Source: Gammaproteobacteria bacterium
GTDB taxonomy: Bacteria > Pseudomonadota > Gammaproteobacteria > Nitrococcales > Nitrococcaceae
DNA: 64,000 bases
NCBI GenBank assembly: GCA_030433275.1
Contig: JAUILK010000001.1
Span: 62,001-126,000, forward strand
Direction of reading: 5' to 3'
Below, piece by piece: positions 46,351 through 54,794 of the stretch. The stretch's first letter is position 1. Each line of letters begins with the position of its first letter. The translations under genes were made by a program, and so were the position numbers. The notes below the pieces were generated by a model. That model was given only the letters and a program-made list of their open reading frames with translations, made no database searches and was not told the DNA's origin.

Positions 46351-48198
46351 TCAGTCGGCAAAGGGCTCCGCTTCTGTCACCTCGTATTCCTCGACCTCTC
46401 CGGCCAGATTCACCTGCTTGCCCATGGCGCGCTCGATCAGTGCGACCAGGCGATGGCGGCGATCTTCGACGAAGCGGCCAAAGGCGTTGCTCCGCAGACG
46501 TGTCGGCTCCAGCGCATGGCTGGCCAGCAGGGCGTCCATCGCTTCATCGCCCAGTCCCACCTGCTTCTCGTTCTGGATGCGCGGGATGTAGACCGAAGGC
46601 GCATCGCCGCCGATCTTGCGGTTCGCCTTATAGGAAATCGGAGTCTTGTTTAGGATGCTGTCGTAGCGCTCACGCGCTATGCCCTGCTTTTCGCACCAGT
46701 CGCGGGGAAAGATGTGGTGAATATCCAGGGCGATCTCGTTGACGTCCAACTCCTGGATGGTGGCTTTCCAGAACCAGTCCTTCGAGCCTTCGCGCAGGAC
46801 CAGCACATTGATGCCCTTGTAGGCGGCGCTCAGACGGGTGCGCAGCGTATCGAAGCGTTCGGGCTGGAAGTTGGCGTCGCGCACCGTGCGCGGAACGGCC
46901 TGGTCATCCTCGAACCAGCGCAGCAGCTCATCGTAGTCATTGGCGATGCGGGTTTCGACCGCGCCGCCGTAGAGCTCGCCCAATACGCCACACCAATACC
47001 AGCGCGCCAGTTTGTCGTGGATGCGCGGCTCAAGCCAGCGGTCTCCCAACCGCGCCAACACGGTGGCCAGCGGCACCAGTTGCGTGCTGTAGGGCAGCTC
47101 CCGACGGCTGTAGAAGCACTCCTTGCGCAGAAACTTCCCCGCCCGACGAAAGCCGGCTTCCAGGTCGTCGGCCCACTGTTGCCAGGCGAACAAGGGGAGC
47201 TGCAGCACGTCGGCGCGCTTAGCGCTGACCGGCCGGACCTGCTTGCCAGTCTTGCCGGCAGCCAGATCCGCTTGGCGCTGTTTGTGGGTGTGCAGCAGGC
47301 TGATTGCCTGGAGGAATTCCGTGGCTTCCGTACCCTTGAGCAGATTATCCTCTTCGATGCGCGCCTTGCGGGACTCCACGTTGCGCACCTTTGAGCCGAA
47401 CCAGTCATCACGCAGGTTGTAGCCTTCCGCGGCGTAGCTGGCAGTGATCAGCTCGAACACGGATAGCTGCACGCCGCCGGTGTTGACCTTCTCAAAAACC
47501 AGGCAGACTGCCTCTTTGCTGGTCTCTTTCTTGAGCTGGATCACCGGGAGCTGATAGTTGCGAAACGGCGCCAGAACCTGGCTGCGGAAGGTCATGTAGG
47601 TGCCGAACTGCTCCGGGGCGACCTGATGAAGGGTGGCCTCCCAGTCATCCGAACTCATAATCTGGCTGCAAGGGAAATATAGTTGCTGGCATTCCAGCTC
47701 ACGGGTGGACAGGTCCAGCTCGACATCACGGCCAAAGTTGCTGCGCAGTTGGCGATGCTCGTCCACGGCAATGACGGCTTCATCCAGGGCGTGGGGCATC
47801 TCCACCGCCTTGCGAATATCGAAGTAATAGTGCCGCTTGATCTTCTTTCCCTTGGCGGTTCGCGTGTTGACGGGCGCCTCCAGTGAGAGCGCCTGGGTCA
47901 AGGTGGTCAGCCGCTGCTGGCCGTCGAGGATCAGCTTTTCCGGCTCGCGGTCTGTGGGAATGAGCCCTTCCAGTCCCTCGACCGGCCGAGTTTGAAAGCG
48001 AACCTCGCCGCCGGCTTCCAGCAGCATTACAGCCCCGATGGGGAACGACCGGGCGATGCTCACCAGCAGATCGCTAATGTGGTCATCGTCCCAGACCCAG
48101 CCGCGCTGAAAGTCCGGAAGCTGGATCTTGCCCTCGCGTATTTCCCGCAGCAGATCGTTCAGTGAGGCTTTGGTGCTGTCAAACGTCGTCATGGGCAT
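46351..48198 (-). CDS. DUF262/DUF1524 protein (GmrSD-like)
   Basis: A 615-residue protein. The N-terminal DUF262 domain shows IQLPDFQRGWVWDDDHISDLL and the nucleotide-binding loop LILDGQQRLTTL (about 90-101); the C-terminal DUF1524 part has the HNH-like DIHHIFPRDW (about 490). This pairing is that of the GmrSD modification-dependent nucleases. It is the first gene of the operon with the Mod-like and Res-like genes (39 nt gap to the Mod gene). It may be a third subunit or an added nuclease that senses DNA modification; the joint function is inferred. Confidence 0.88.
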   Translation of the reverse strand: MPMTTFDSTKASLNDLLREIREGKIQLPDFQRGWVWDDDHISDLLVSIARSFPIGAVMLLEAGGEVRFQTRPVEGLEGLIPTDREPEKLILDGQQRLTTLTQALSLEAPVNTRTAKGKKIKRHYYFDIRKAVEMPHALDEAVIAVDEHRQLRSNFGRDVELDLSTRELECQQLYFPCSQIMSSDDWEATLHQVAPEQFGTYMTFRSQVLAPFRNYQLPVIQLKKETSKEAVCLVFEKVNTGGVQLSVFELITASYAAEGYNLRDDWFGSKVRNVESRKARIEEDNLLKGTEATEFLQAISLLHTHKQRQADLAAGKTGKQVRPVSAKRADVLQLPLFAWQQWADDLEAGFRRAGKFLRKECFYSRRELPYSTQLVPLATVLARLGDRWLEPRIHDKLARWYWCGVLGELYGGAVETRIANDYDELLRWFEDDQAVPRTVRDANFQPERFDTLRTRLSAAYKGINVLVLREGSKDWFWKATIQELDVNEIALDIHHIFPRDWCEKQGIARERYDSILNKTPISYKANRKIGGDAPSVYIPRIQNEKQVGLGDEAMDALLASHALEPTRLRSNAFGRFVEDRRHRLVALIERAMGKQVNLAGEVEEYEVTEAEPFAD

Positions 48199-48226
48199 CC
48201 GTTCTTAATTGTTGTCGGTCGTCATT

Positions 48227-48502
48227 TCAGCCTTGCGTCTCACCACAAAGCAGGGCGCCCTGCTCGGGGATGCTGATGCTGTCACGCCCACCATAATCAC
48301 GACCCGAGTACCACCTTAACCATGTTGGCGTATCGATCGATGATCCTGCTGAGCAGTTGCGCACATACCACCCGTTTCCGCCTGAATCGATAGGATCAGG
48401 GTAAGCCACGGTCTTGGTGACACTCCCCCACGGCTCGCTGCAAACGTACGGTAACGTACAATACAATCCGATGCTTATGAACAGTACGGCGTGGGGACGC
48501 AT
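48227..48502 (-). CDS. Possible small secreted Cys-containing protein
   Basis: A 91-residue frame with a hydrophobic signal-like start (AVLFISIGLYCTLPYVCS) and a mature part containing NGWYVRNCSAG and QGALLCGETQ. It lies just upstream of, and co-directional with, the DUF262 gene. No clear ribosome site is visible and I recognise no family. It could be a chance frame in a 384-bp divergent promoter region. Confidence 0.3.
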   Translation of the reverse strand: MRPHAVLFISIGLYCTLPYVCSEPWGSVTKTVAYPDPIDSGGNGWYVRNCSAGSSIDTPTWLRWYSGRDYGGRDSISIPEQGALLCGETQG

Positions 48503-48582
48503 TGGCCCGGATTACCGGCGGTTGCCAAATAGCTGCTGGCCCGGCACTTCCACTAGCGATTGGTCGCGGAAAAGGAGGTGTG

Positions 48583-49389
48583 ATGAATAAGCCTTGGGAA
48601 ATTGACGATTGTGCGGCAATAAAGGCGTATTACGCGATCTACTCAATTCCGCACGCTGCAGCGCTCTGGTGCGGTGTGCCAGACGATCAGATGTCCCAAA
48701 TCCTGCAAGAAGCCAGGCAGTTATCACCTACAGGGCTGGGGAGAAGCATCTGGACACACCCCGGTGTTCCGTGCCTCGAAGCTAGGGGCCGAGCCATCGC
48801 AGAGGCAATAGAAGACGGCGAACTGCAGTGCGTGCGAGAAGATGGCAAGCCAGTGCCGGCCGGCGAGTACGTAGCCCATGAACGCAGGCACGTCTTCGGA
48901 CGCGCTCTCAGGGAATGGTTGAAGAAGGCGTTTCCTAATGAGAAGCCGGCTTTCCTGTTCGATGATATCGAGCAGAGCACGCACCCTGCCATCAGCACGG
49001 ATGCTTATTGGGCGTTAAAAGCAGAGCATGAAAAACTGAAGGTACGGCTGGAGAACGCTAAAAGCGAATACAAGAAGCTGCGAGAAGAAAAGGAGGCGCT
49101 TGACGCTGAACGCAATTCCTTCAAGGACATAGTAGACAAGCTTAACGCAAAGGTGGATAAGCTTGGCGTACCAGGCGAGCGCGCAGAGTCAACTTACCAA
49201 AATATCATCGCCGCACTGCTCGACTGTATTGGCGGCAATCTCCCCGGCGTCCAAAAGCACCCATCCTTCGCGAGTGAAGCAAGGCTGATTGAAGTCATAG
49301 AAGATTACTTCCGCGGCTATGGCGGCTTAACCAAGAGCACCCTGTCCCGAAAATTCCCCGAAGCCAAGCGAGCACTGAAATCCCGCTAG
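48583..49389 (+). CDS. Island protein with coiled coil, unknown function
   Basis: About 268 residues from the ATG at 48583, chosen for its AAGGAGG ribosome site 5 nt upstream. The N-terminal 130 residues (WEIDDCAAIKAYYAIYSIPHAAALWCGVP) look like a small helical domain. Residues about 150-205 form a charged coiled coil (EHEKLKVRLENAKSEYKKLREEKEAL), and the end KSTLSRKFPEAKRAL resembles a short DNA-binding helix-turn-helix. Proteins with this outline are found near the start of integrative elements. Function not recognised. Confidence 0.7.
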   Translation: MNKPWEIDDCAAIKAYYAIYSIPHAAALWCGVPDDQMSQILQEARQLSPTGLGRSIWTHPGVPCLEARGRAIAEAIEDGELQCVREDGKPVPAGEYVAHERRHVFGRALREWLKKAFPNEKPAFLFDDIEQSTHPAISTDAYWALKAEHEKLKVRLENAKSEYKKLREEKEALDAERNSFKDIVDKLNAKVDKLGVPGERAESTYQNIIAALLDCIGGNLPGVQKHPSFASEARLIEVIEDYFRGYGGLTKSTLSRKFPEAKRALKSR

Positions 49390-49391
49390 CG

Positions 49392-49424
49392 CCGCAATTG
49401 CGGTTTCGGTCACCGCAATTGCGG
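49392..49424. promoter_or_regulatory. Two CCGCAATTGCGG palindromes, 21 bp apart
   Basis: The 12-bp perfect palindrome CCGCAATTGCGG lies at 49392-49403 and again at 49413-49424, two helical turns apart, 67 bp before the AlpA-type regulator gene. It is a good candidate for an operator bound cooperatively by a dimeric regulator such as AlpA or a phage-type repressor. Confidence 0.5.
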
Positions 49425-49490
49425 TGCTGTGCTGAAGCCGTGAGCTAACAATTGCTAGCCATGTTCAGCAATGCCCCACGAGGCGCAAAC

Positions 49491-49751
49491 ATGGCTATCC
49501 ACATCCTCAGAGGTCCCGAGACCACGGCCCGCACGGGCGAATCCAGAAGTACGAGGTATCAGCGCATTAGGGAGGGTCTCTTTCCCCGCCCGGTGCGTAT
49601 CGGCCCGCGCGCCGTTGGCTGGCCTGATTACGAGATCGACGCCCTCATCGCCTCGCGCATTGCTGGCGCCACGGACGACGAGCTCCGCGAGCTGGTCGTC
49701 CAGCTCGAGGGCGCCCGCAAGACAGCATTCAGCGGTGGGGCGGCGCGATGA
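49491..49751 (+). CDS. alpA: AlpA-family regulator
   Basis: An 86-residue protein with the AlpA/MerR-like winged helix-turn-helix pattern: ILRGPETTARTGESRSTRYQRIREGLFPRPVRIGPRAVGWPDYEIDALIASRI. AlpA proteins activate excision or late genes in P4-like satellites and PICIs. It is the first gene of the rightward replication module and lies behind paired palindromes. The ATG at 49491 is used; an earlier in-frame start at 49452 would add residues not typical of the family. Confidence 0.85.
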   Translation: MAIHILRGPETTARTGESRSTRYQRIREGLFPRPVRIGPRAVGWPDYEIDALIASRIAGATDDELRELVVQLEGARKTAFSGGAAR

Positions 49752-50716
49752 CGAGGAACACACGACGACACTCGGCCGTAGCTGGACCAAACGCCGGGGG
49801 TGAGCTATACGCCGAGGCTCAGGCGCCGTATACCGCGCCTGACACACCGCGGATACCCTCCCACCCCGGACAGCATCGCGCCCCATGCCTGCGCTGTGAC
49901 CGTGGCCCCCGCGATACGGCGCTGAGCATCCGCGTGGACACTGACGGCTCGGCCGTTTGGTACTGCTGGCGCTGCCAGTGGTCCGGCCACACTCGTCACG
50001 GCAGCCGGCCGCCGCGGTACGCGGGCCGCATCCCGGAGCACGACAAGCGCCGAGCCGAGCACGACCGCGAGAGACTGCGCCGGCTGTGCCGGGAGTCTGT
50101 GCCACTGGACCTGGCCTGGCATAATGTTGTCGCCCGGTACTTCGACCGCCGTGGCCTGGCTGACATCCTAGCCGACTCGCCCGCCGATCTGCGCTATCAC
50201 CCCGCCCTCGATTATTGGGCACCCGCCACCAACGGCCCCGAGCGCACCGGGAGCTACCCTGCCATCCTGGCCGTAATCCGCGATCCGGCCGGCAATCCGG
50301 TGGCGCTCCATCGCACCTACCTGCGCGCGGACGGCTCCGGCAAGGCCGACGTGCCAAGCTCCCGCAAGCTGTGTCCGCCCTCTCGGCCCAACGGGCTTCG
50401 TGGGGCAGCGATCCGGCTGTATTCGGCAGGCGAACGGCTGGCGTTAACGGAGGGCTTAGAGACCGGGTTGGCAGTGCGCATCGCCACCGGCTGGCCCGCA
50501 TGGAGCTGTATCTCCGCTCACGGCCTCCAGACGGTGGAGTTGCCGGCTGGCGTCGTTGACGTGCTGATAGCTGCCGACCACGACGAGGCCGGTGAGCGTG
50601 CGGCCTACGCCCTGGCGCGGCGGTTGATCCGGGAGGGACGCACGCCACGGGTGGCGATACCCGAGACCGAGGGCGCCGACTGGGCGGACGTGCTCCGGGA
50701 GGTGGCGCATGAGTGA
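49748..50716 (+). CDS. Zinc-finger TOPRIM primase
   Basis: A 322-residue protein. An N-terminal CHC2-like zinc ribbon (CLRCDRG and WYCWRCQWSG, residues about 47-80) is followed by a linker and a TOPRIM domain (LALTEGLETGLAV and DVLIAADHDEAGERAA, residues about 235-285). It makes RNA primers for replication of the element. Its start overlaps the alpA stop (4 nt), and its end overlaps the DUF3987 gene by 8 nt, giving a tight replication operon. Confidence 0.9.
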   Translation: MTRNTRRHSAVAGPNAGGELYAEAQAPYTAPDTPRIPSHPGQHRAPCLRCDRGPRDTALSIRVDTDGSAVWYCWRCQWSGHTRHGSRPPRYAGRIPEHDKRRAEHDRERLRRLCRESVPLDLAWHNVVARYFDRRGLADILADSPADLRYHPALDYWAPATNGPERTGSYPAILAVIRDPAGNPVALHRTYLRADGSGKADVPSSRKLCPPSRPNGLRGAAIRLYSAGERLALTEGLETGLAVRIATGWPAWSCISAHGLQTVELPAGVVDVLIAADHDEAGERAAYALARRLIREGRTPRVAIPETEGADWADVLREVAHE

Positions 50717-52148
50717 GTTAGATCGACTGCGCAAGGCGCCCACCTTCGAGTTTGGCGAAAGCGGCGAAAACGCCCGTATAGCGCGGTCCGACACGAATGG
50801 CGAACTTGGCGAATCGTGGCGAAAGGAAACCCCAAAGAGAGTGATTGCGGAGGCTCAAAAAATACTGGGTGCTCGTAAGCACGTGGAGGTTGCTTATCCG
50901 CTCATGGCACTTGGTCCGCTCGCGCCCGCATGTGAGGCAGTCGCTGAGGGCGGGCAAATGGCGCCGGCGATGGCTGGTCAGAGTCTGCTGATCGCTGCGG
51001 CGCTTCTCGCGCAATCGCTGGCCGATGTACGGACGCTCGCCGGCACCAAGCCGCTATCTTTGTATGCCTTCACTATCGCTGACAGCGGCGACGGCAAGAG
51101 CACCGCCGAGGCCGTTGCGCTGCACGCAATCCAAGAGCACCAGCGTCAGGAGTCCGAGGCATACCGGGCTCGCCTCGCGGAGTGCGAGACGTCCAAGCAA
51201 GCTGCAGGCGACCCACCGCGCCCGCCGTACCGAATCATGCGTGATGGCACCGTGGAGGGTATCCGCCAGTCGTTCAAGCATGGCGTTCCGAGCCAGGGGG
51301 TGTTTACGTCCGAAGCGGCAATCGTGGTAACCGGGTACGGGATGACGCCAGATAACAAAGCCAAGACCTGCGGCGCGTTCAACGGGCTTTGGGACGACGG
51401 CGAGGTATCGGTGGGCCGATCCACGTCTGGCCGTGTCCAGCTCTACGATCGGCGCCTATCCATGCATTGGCTGATACAGCCCGAAGCGGCACTCGGCCCG
51501 GTGATGGATCCGCTCATGTCGAGGATAGGCTTCTGGCCGCGCTTTTTGCTGGCATGGCCGAAGCCGGCGGCGCCGCGCAAGGCGATACCGTTTCACCCGG
51601 AGAGGGACAGACGGATCGCCGCGTATTGGCGGGAGTGTCAGCGGTTACTGGAGCGCGAGTTGCCGAAGGATCGCAGCAATGTTTCCGTCATCGAGCCTAC
51701 GCCCGAAGCCGAGAGCCTGGCAGGCCGGTTCTTCGAGCTGATGGAGGTGGCCGCCAGAGATCGCAATGGTGAGCTCTCGGTCATCAAGCCGTTCGCGCTG
51801 CGGGCAACTGAGCAGGCGTTCCGGGTCGCTGGCGTGCTTGCCGTTATGGGCCGCCACGACGTGATCGACGCCGCCGCTATGCGCAACGCGATTGAGCTTG
51901 TCGGCTACAGCCTCGAATCCTGGCGAGTGCTGCTCGGCAACCCGAAAGAAATCGATATCAAGTGCCATGCCATGGAGCTAATCGATTGGCTGGTGAAGCA
52001 GCCGGACATGGCCGCCACCGAGACGGCAATCATCCGGATCGGCCCGAGGGTAACGCGTTCGAGATCCAGACGAGACTCTGCATTGGCAACACTGGAACAA
52101 GCCGGGCTAATCCGACGCGTGGGCCGTCGGTGGGAGGCGTCGGCATGA
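50709..52148 (+). CDS. DUF3987 (YfjI-like) helicase-like protein
   Basis: A 479-residue protein of the DUF3987 family, usually found beside TOPRIM primases in prophages and satellites. A P-loop-like IADSGDGKSTAEAVALH sits near residue 125, with FTSEAAIVVTGYGM around 200 and the family segment LSMHWLIQPEAAL near 255. It probably acts as the replicative ATPase. The first 120 nt carry five GGCGAA hexamers at 50754-50823, encoding a low-complexity start. Its stop overlaps the next gene (ATGA). Confidence 0.85.
   Translation: MSELDRLRKAPTFEFGESGENARIARSDTNGELGESWRKETPKRVIAEAQKILGARKHVEVAYPLMALGPLAPACEAVAEGGQMAPAMAGQSLLIAAALLAQSLADVRTLAGTKPLSLYAFTIADSGDGKSTAEAVALHAIQEHQRQESEAYRARLAECETSKQAAGDPPRPPYRIMRDGTVEGIRQSFKHGVPSQGVFTSEAAIVVTGYGMTPDNKAKTCGAFNGLWDDGEVSVGRSTSGRVQLYDRRLSMHWLIQPEAALGPVMDPLMSRIGFWPRFLLAWPKPAAPRKAIPFHPERDRRIAAYWRECQRLLERELPKDRSNVSVIEPTPEAESLAGRFFELMEVAARDRNGELSVIKPFALRATEQAFRVAGVLAVMGRHDVIDAAAMRNAIELVGYSLESWRVLLGNPKEIDIKCHAMELIDWLVKQPDMAATETAIIRIGPRVTRSRSRRDSALATLEQAGLIRRVGRRWEASA
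50754..50823 (-). repeat. Iteron-like cluster of GGCGAA (TTCGCC on the minus strand), copy 1
   Basis: Five GGCGAA words start at 50754, 50763, 50799, 50808 and 50818, spaced 9-10 nt within each group. The same hexamer is clustered in opposite orientation at 52188-52272 and 62722-62810. Confidence 0.65.
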
Positions 52149-52558
52149 GCGTGCAAGACCTGATTGCCGACTTGGTGGGCGATGAAATTCGCCACGATTC
52201 ACCCAGGTCGCCAAAGCCGGAATCCGTTGCGACACAAGGCTTTTCGCCGCATTCGCCACCGCCAACTTCGCCAGAGCCTGGCAAAGCGGGGTATGACGAG
52301 CTCAAGCAGATGGACGAGGACGCCCGCGAGTACTTCACCGAGCGTGCGGCCATTGGCGAGTACGACGGCGGTCTATCCCGCGAAGAAGCCGAGCAGCAAG
52401 CGGCTGAGCGCGTGTTCGAGTATCGCCTCACTGGCTGGTCCCAGTGGGGTGTTCTGCTAGGCCAGCCGGGTGACGGTATTGTCGAGGCTGAGCAGTGGTG
52501 CCGGGAGCGCTTCGGGGACCGGGTAGTGGACGTGCGGCCCTATCGGCCAAAGAGGTGA
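52145..52558 (+). CDS. Small island protein, unknown
   Basis: A 137-residue protein from the ATG at 52145 overlapping the DUF3987 stop. After an N-terminal helix (SVQDLIADLVGDEI) comes a low-complexity Ser/Pro stretch encoded by the TTCGCC repeats, then an acidic helical part (REYFTERAAIGEYDGGLSREEAEQQAAERVFEYRL) that resembles small phage proteins annotated only as hypothetical. Its position after the helicase-like gene suggests a replication accessory, but this is not shown. Confidence 0.6.
   Translation: MSVQDLIADLVGDEIRHDSPRSPKPESVATQGFSPHSPPPTSPEPGKAGYDELKQMDEDAREYFTERAAIGEYDGGLSREEAEQQAAERVFEYRLTGWSQWGVLLGQPGDGIVEAEQWCRERFGDRVVDVRPYRPKR
52188..52272 (+). repeat. Iteron-like cluster of TTCGCC, copy 2
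   Basis: TTCGCC at 52188, 52243, 52252 and 52267, with a one-base variant GTCGCC at 52207. Spacing within the second group is 9-15 nt. Confidence 0.6.
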
Positions 52559-52562
52559 CGAG

Positions 52563-52721
52563 ATGACTATCAGAGACGAGCAAGGCAATCGGCCGTAGCT
52601 GATCCCGGTGGCGACGGTGCGGGGGTACGCCAGGGAGATAGTTAAGCAGGGCCCGCGGGAGCTGGGCACGACAGTGCATGGCGTAAGGGTTACGACTTAC
52701 AAACGGGGAGGCCACAAATGA
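52563..52721 (+). pseudogene. 52-codon ORF with an in-frame amber codon
   Basis: ATG at 52563 opens MTIRDEQGNRP, then TAG at 52596, and the same frame continues LIPVATVRGYAREIVKQG and VTTYKRGGHK to TGA at 52719-52721, which overlaps the next ATG. The continuation has protein-like composition, so the stop is probably a nonsense mutation; an internal GTG start is an alternative. Confidence 0.45.
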
Positions 52722-52993
52722 GTCTGCGTGAGTGGATCACATCGGGTGGCCCGGAGCGCGCCGAGCGCGAGCGCTGCAAGCTCGTCTATCTACCGGTGCC
52801 GCATTGGCGTTTCGACAGTTGGCGTGTGCGCCTCGGCTCAAGAGGCAAGGCCCATCGAGTGCTGCGTGTGCCGGACGGGGCGGGCGGCTGGAAGCTATGC
52901 CTCGGCTGCCGGTACGCGCGCCGGGGGAACTATGTTGTGGTGTCGCAGGCTCACCCGCGCTGTGTCGCGTGCCAGCGCGAGCTTACCGCATGA
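52718..52993 (+). CDS. Small zinc-ribbon-like protein
   Basis: A 91-residue protein with two CxxC pairs in CLGCRYARRGNYV and HPRCVACQREL, spaced as in a zinc ribbon (residues about 60-88). The start overlaps the preceding frame's stop (ATGA) and has a GGGGAGG ribosome site. Function unknown; small Zn-binding proteins like this are common in phage and satellite early operons. Confidence 0.6.
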   Translation: MSLREWITSGGPERAERERCKLVYLPVPHWRFDSWRVRLGSRGKAHRVLRVPDGAGGWKLCLGCRYARRGNYVVVSQAHPRCVACQRELTA

Positions 52994-53236
52994 GCGCCGA
53001 CATGCGCCGCAAGGCCTGCAGCACCGAGCGCGGCGCGTGGCCGACGGCGAGCGCGCCAGGTGGTTGCTGCCCGGTTCGCCACGGCCGTCGAAGGCCTGCC
53101 GATCACCGCACGCGAGCTTCTCGAGCGCCTCGGCAAGGAAGACGTAGCGGATCTGCGCCGGGGGCGTATTCCGCTCAACACGCTGCGCGGCTACGCGGAG
53201 CATTTCAGCCGATTAAAAGGAGGTATCAATGGCTAA
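52990..53236 (+). pseudogene. Small ORF interrupted by two frameshifts
   Basis: From ATG 52990 the frames MSADMRRKA, then LQHRARRVADGERARW, then VAARFATAVEGLPITARELL and LRRGRIPLNTLRGYAEHFSRL join into a plausible 80-residue helical protein, but each step needs a minus-one shift. The final frame ends at TAA 53234-53236, overlapping the ParB-Dam start. Two single-base losses would explain it. A GTG inside the last frame could still start a 58-residue product. Confidence 0.5.
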
Positions 53237-54398
53237 CGCCACAGCAGGACTGCCTCAAAAAGGGGTAGTCCCAGTGGACGGGATTCGCCTGGACGGTGGA
53301 ACACAGCCACGCGACGCAATCCACTATGAGTGGGCGCGCGAGTACGCCGAGGAGATGCAGGCGGGCGCCGTTTTCCCGCCGGTGACGGTGTATTTCGATG
53401 GGACTGATTACTGGCTCGCCGACGGCTTTCATCGTGTCGAGGCTGCCCGGATGGCCGGGCTTGAGCGCATTGCCGCCGACGTGCGCGAGGGCACTCGTCG
53501 CGATGCAATCCTGCGTAGCGTGCACGCCAACGCTGACCACGGCCACCGGCGCACCAATGCCGATAAGCGCCGAGCCGCTCTAAAGCTGCTTGAGGATGAG
53601 GAATGGAGCCAGTGGAGCGATCGGGAGATCGCGCGGCAGTGCGGAGTGAGCCACGACTTCGTAAACCGGCTTCGTCAAAGTTCACTGTCATCGAATGACA
53701 GTGACACCACCACCCGCACCTACACAGACAAGCACGGCAACATCTCCACGATGAATATCGCCCAAATCGGGCACAGCGACTATGAACATGCCGCGGCCGA
53801 GGACTGCATGGACTGCCCGGTGGGTAAGCCCATTGAATCGCCCGAGATAGTTCATTTTCGCGCGCGCGGAACCGGCGAAAACGAATGGCACACGCCGCCG
53901 GATGTGCTTGATCTTGTTCGCTCGGCGCTCGGCACGATCGACCTCGATCCCGCCTCCTCGGAGGTCGCGCAAAGAGTTGTTCAGGCCAGCGAATTCTTCC
54001 GTAAAGGCGATGGCGCACTCAACCGTCATTGGCACGGCCGGGTGTGGCTCAATCCACCCTACTCGCAACCGGATATCCAGCGGTTCATCGAGAAGCTCAT
54101 CGTCGAATACCGGCTCGGGCGCGTAAGTGAAGCGATCCTGCTTACACATAATTACACCGACACCGCTTGGTTCCACCTCGCCGCGCCAGCTGCCGAGGCG
54201 ATCTGCTTCACTCGCGGGCGCATTCGCTTTGTCTCTCGTGACGGCGAGCTCGCCGCGCCGACTCAAGGGCAGTTGTTTTTCTATTTTGGGGCGGACCTCG
54301 GAGCATTTCGCCGTGCGTTCTCTGAAGTGGGGCTCGTTGTCACGGAGACAAGAAACGTGCGCAGTAATACGTGTTCCGTAGCCGGAGGGATTCCATGA
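53229..54398 (+). CDS. ParB-like domain fused to phage-type Dam methyltransferase
   Basis: A 389-residue protein. The N-terminal part (about 1-150) is a ParB/Srx-like domain (YWLADGFHRVEAARMAG is the GxxR box) with a following helix-turn-helix (SDREIARQCGVSHDFVNRL). The C-terminal part (about 220-375) is a phage DNA N6-adenine methyltransferase: NEWHTPPDVLDLV, TIDLDPASS, and the catalytic NPPY in VWLNPPYSQPDI. It is preceded by a strong AAAAGGAGG site. It probably protects the element's DNA from restriction or marks it during replication. Confidence 0.88.
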   Translation: MANATAGLPQKGVVPVDGIRLDGGTQPRDAIHYEWAREYAEEMQAGAVFPPVTVYFDGTDYWLADGFHRVEAARMAGLERIAADVREGTRRDAILRSVHANADHGHRRTNADKRRAALKLLEDEEWSQWSDREIARQCGVSHDFVNRLRQSSLSSNDSDTTTRTYTDKHGNISTMNIAQIGHSDYEHAAAEDCMDCPVGKPIESPEIVHFRARGTGENEWHTPPDVLDLVRSALGTIDLDPASSEVAQRVVQASEFFRKGDGALNRHWHGRVWLNPPYSQPDIQRFIEKLIVEYRLGRVSEAILLTHNYTDTAWFHLAAPAAEAICFTRGRIRFVSRDGELAAPTQGQLFFYFGADLGAFRRAFSEVGLVVTETRNVRSNTCSVAGGIP

Positions 54399-54706
54399 AC
54401 GACAACGTTTTACCCCGAAGGGGCTATGATTGCGCAAAGCACGGCTGCTTCAACCAGAAGCCCTACTTAAAAAGCGCAGTGTTTGCGCTGTGCCAGCCCA
54501 GGCAAAATCCGCTCCTTCAAAATGGCTTGTTCCACCTACAACCGGTGCCGGTAGTCGCAACGGCCTTGTTCTACAAGGGCTTCAATTTGCAGCGCCTTGC
54601 TACTGGCTGTCTTTTCCCCGCCGGCTGTCTTTCGCTGGTGGCATTGCCGAGTGCATGGAGCCTCGGCGGATGCTCCGCCCCGGCGATTAGTTCTGCCGTG
54701 CGATAG
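54395..54706 (+). CDS. Possible small protein, unknown
   Basis: A 103-residue frame from an ATG overlapping the ParB-Dam stop (ATGA). The start MNDNVLPRRGYDCAKHGC is polar with two Cys; the rest is hydrophobic and Cys-rich without a recognisable domain. The composition is unusual, so this may be non-coding DNA read by chance. Confidence 0.3.
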   Translation: MNDNVLPRRGYDCAKHGCFNQKPYLKSAVFALCQPRQNPLLQNGLFHLQPVPVVATALFYKGFNLQRLATGCLFPAGCLSLVALPSAWSLGGCSAPAISSAVR

Positions 54707-54794
54707 AGCACGCTGCGCGTGCCTTCCGTAGTCGGGACGCTGCCTTGAGAGTGTGCCCGGCAGCGCGACAACCACAGAACCAGGAGATAGAACC

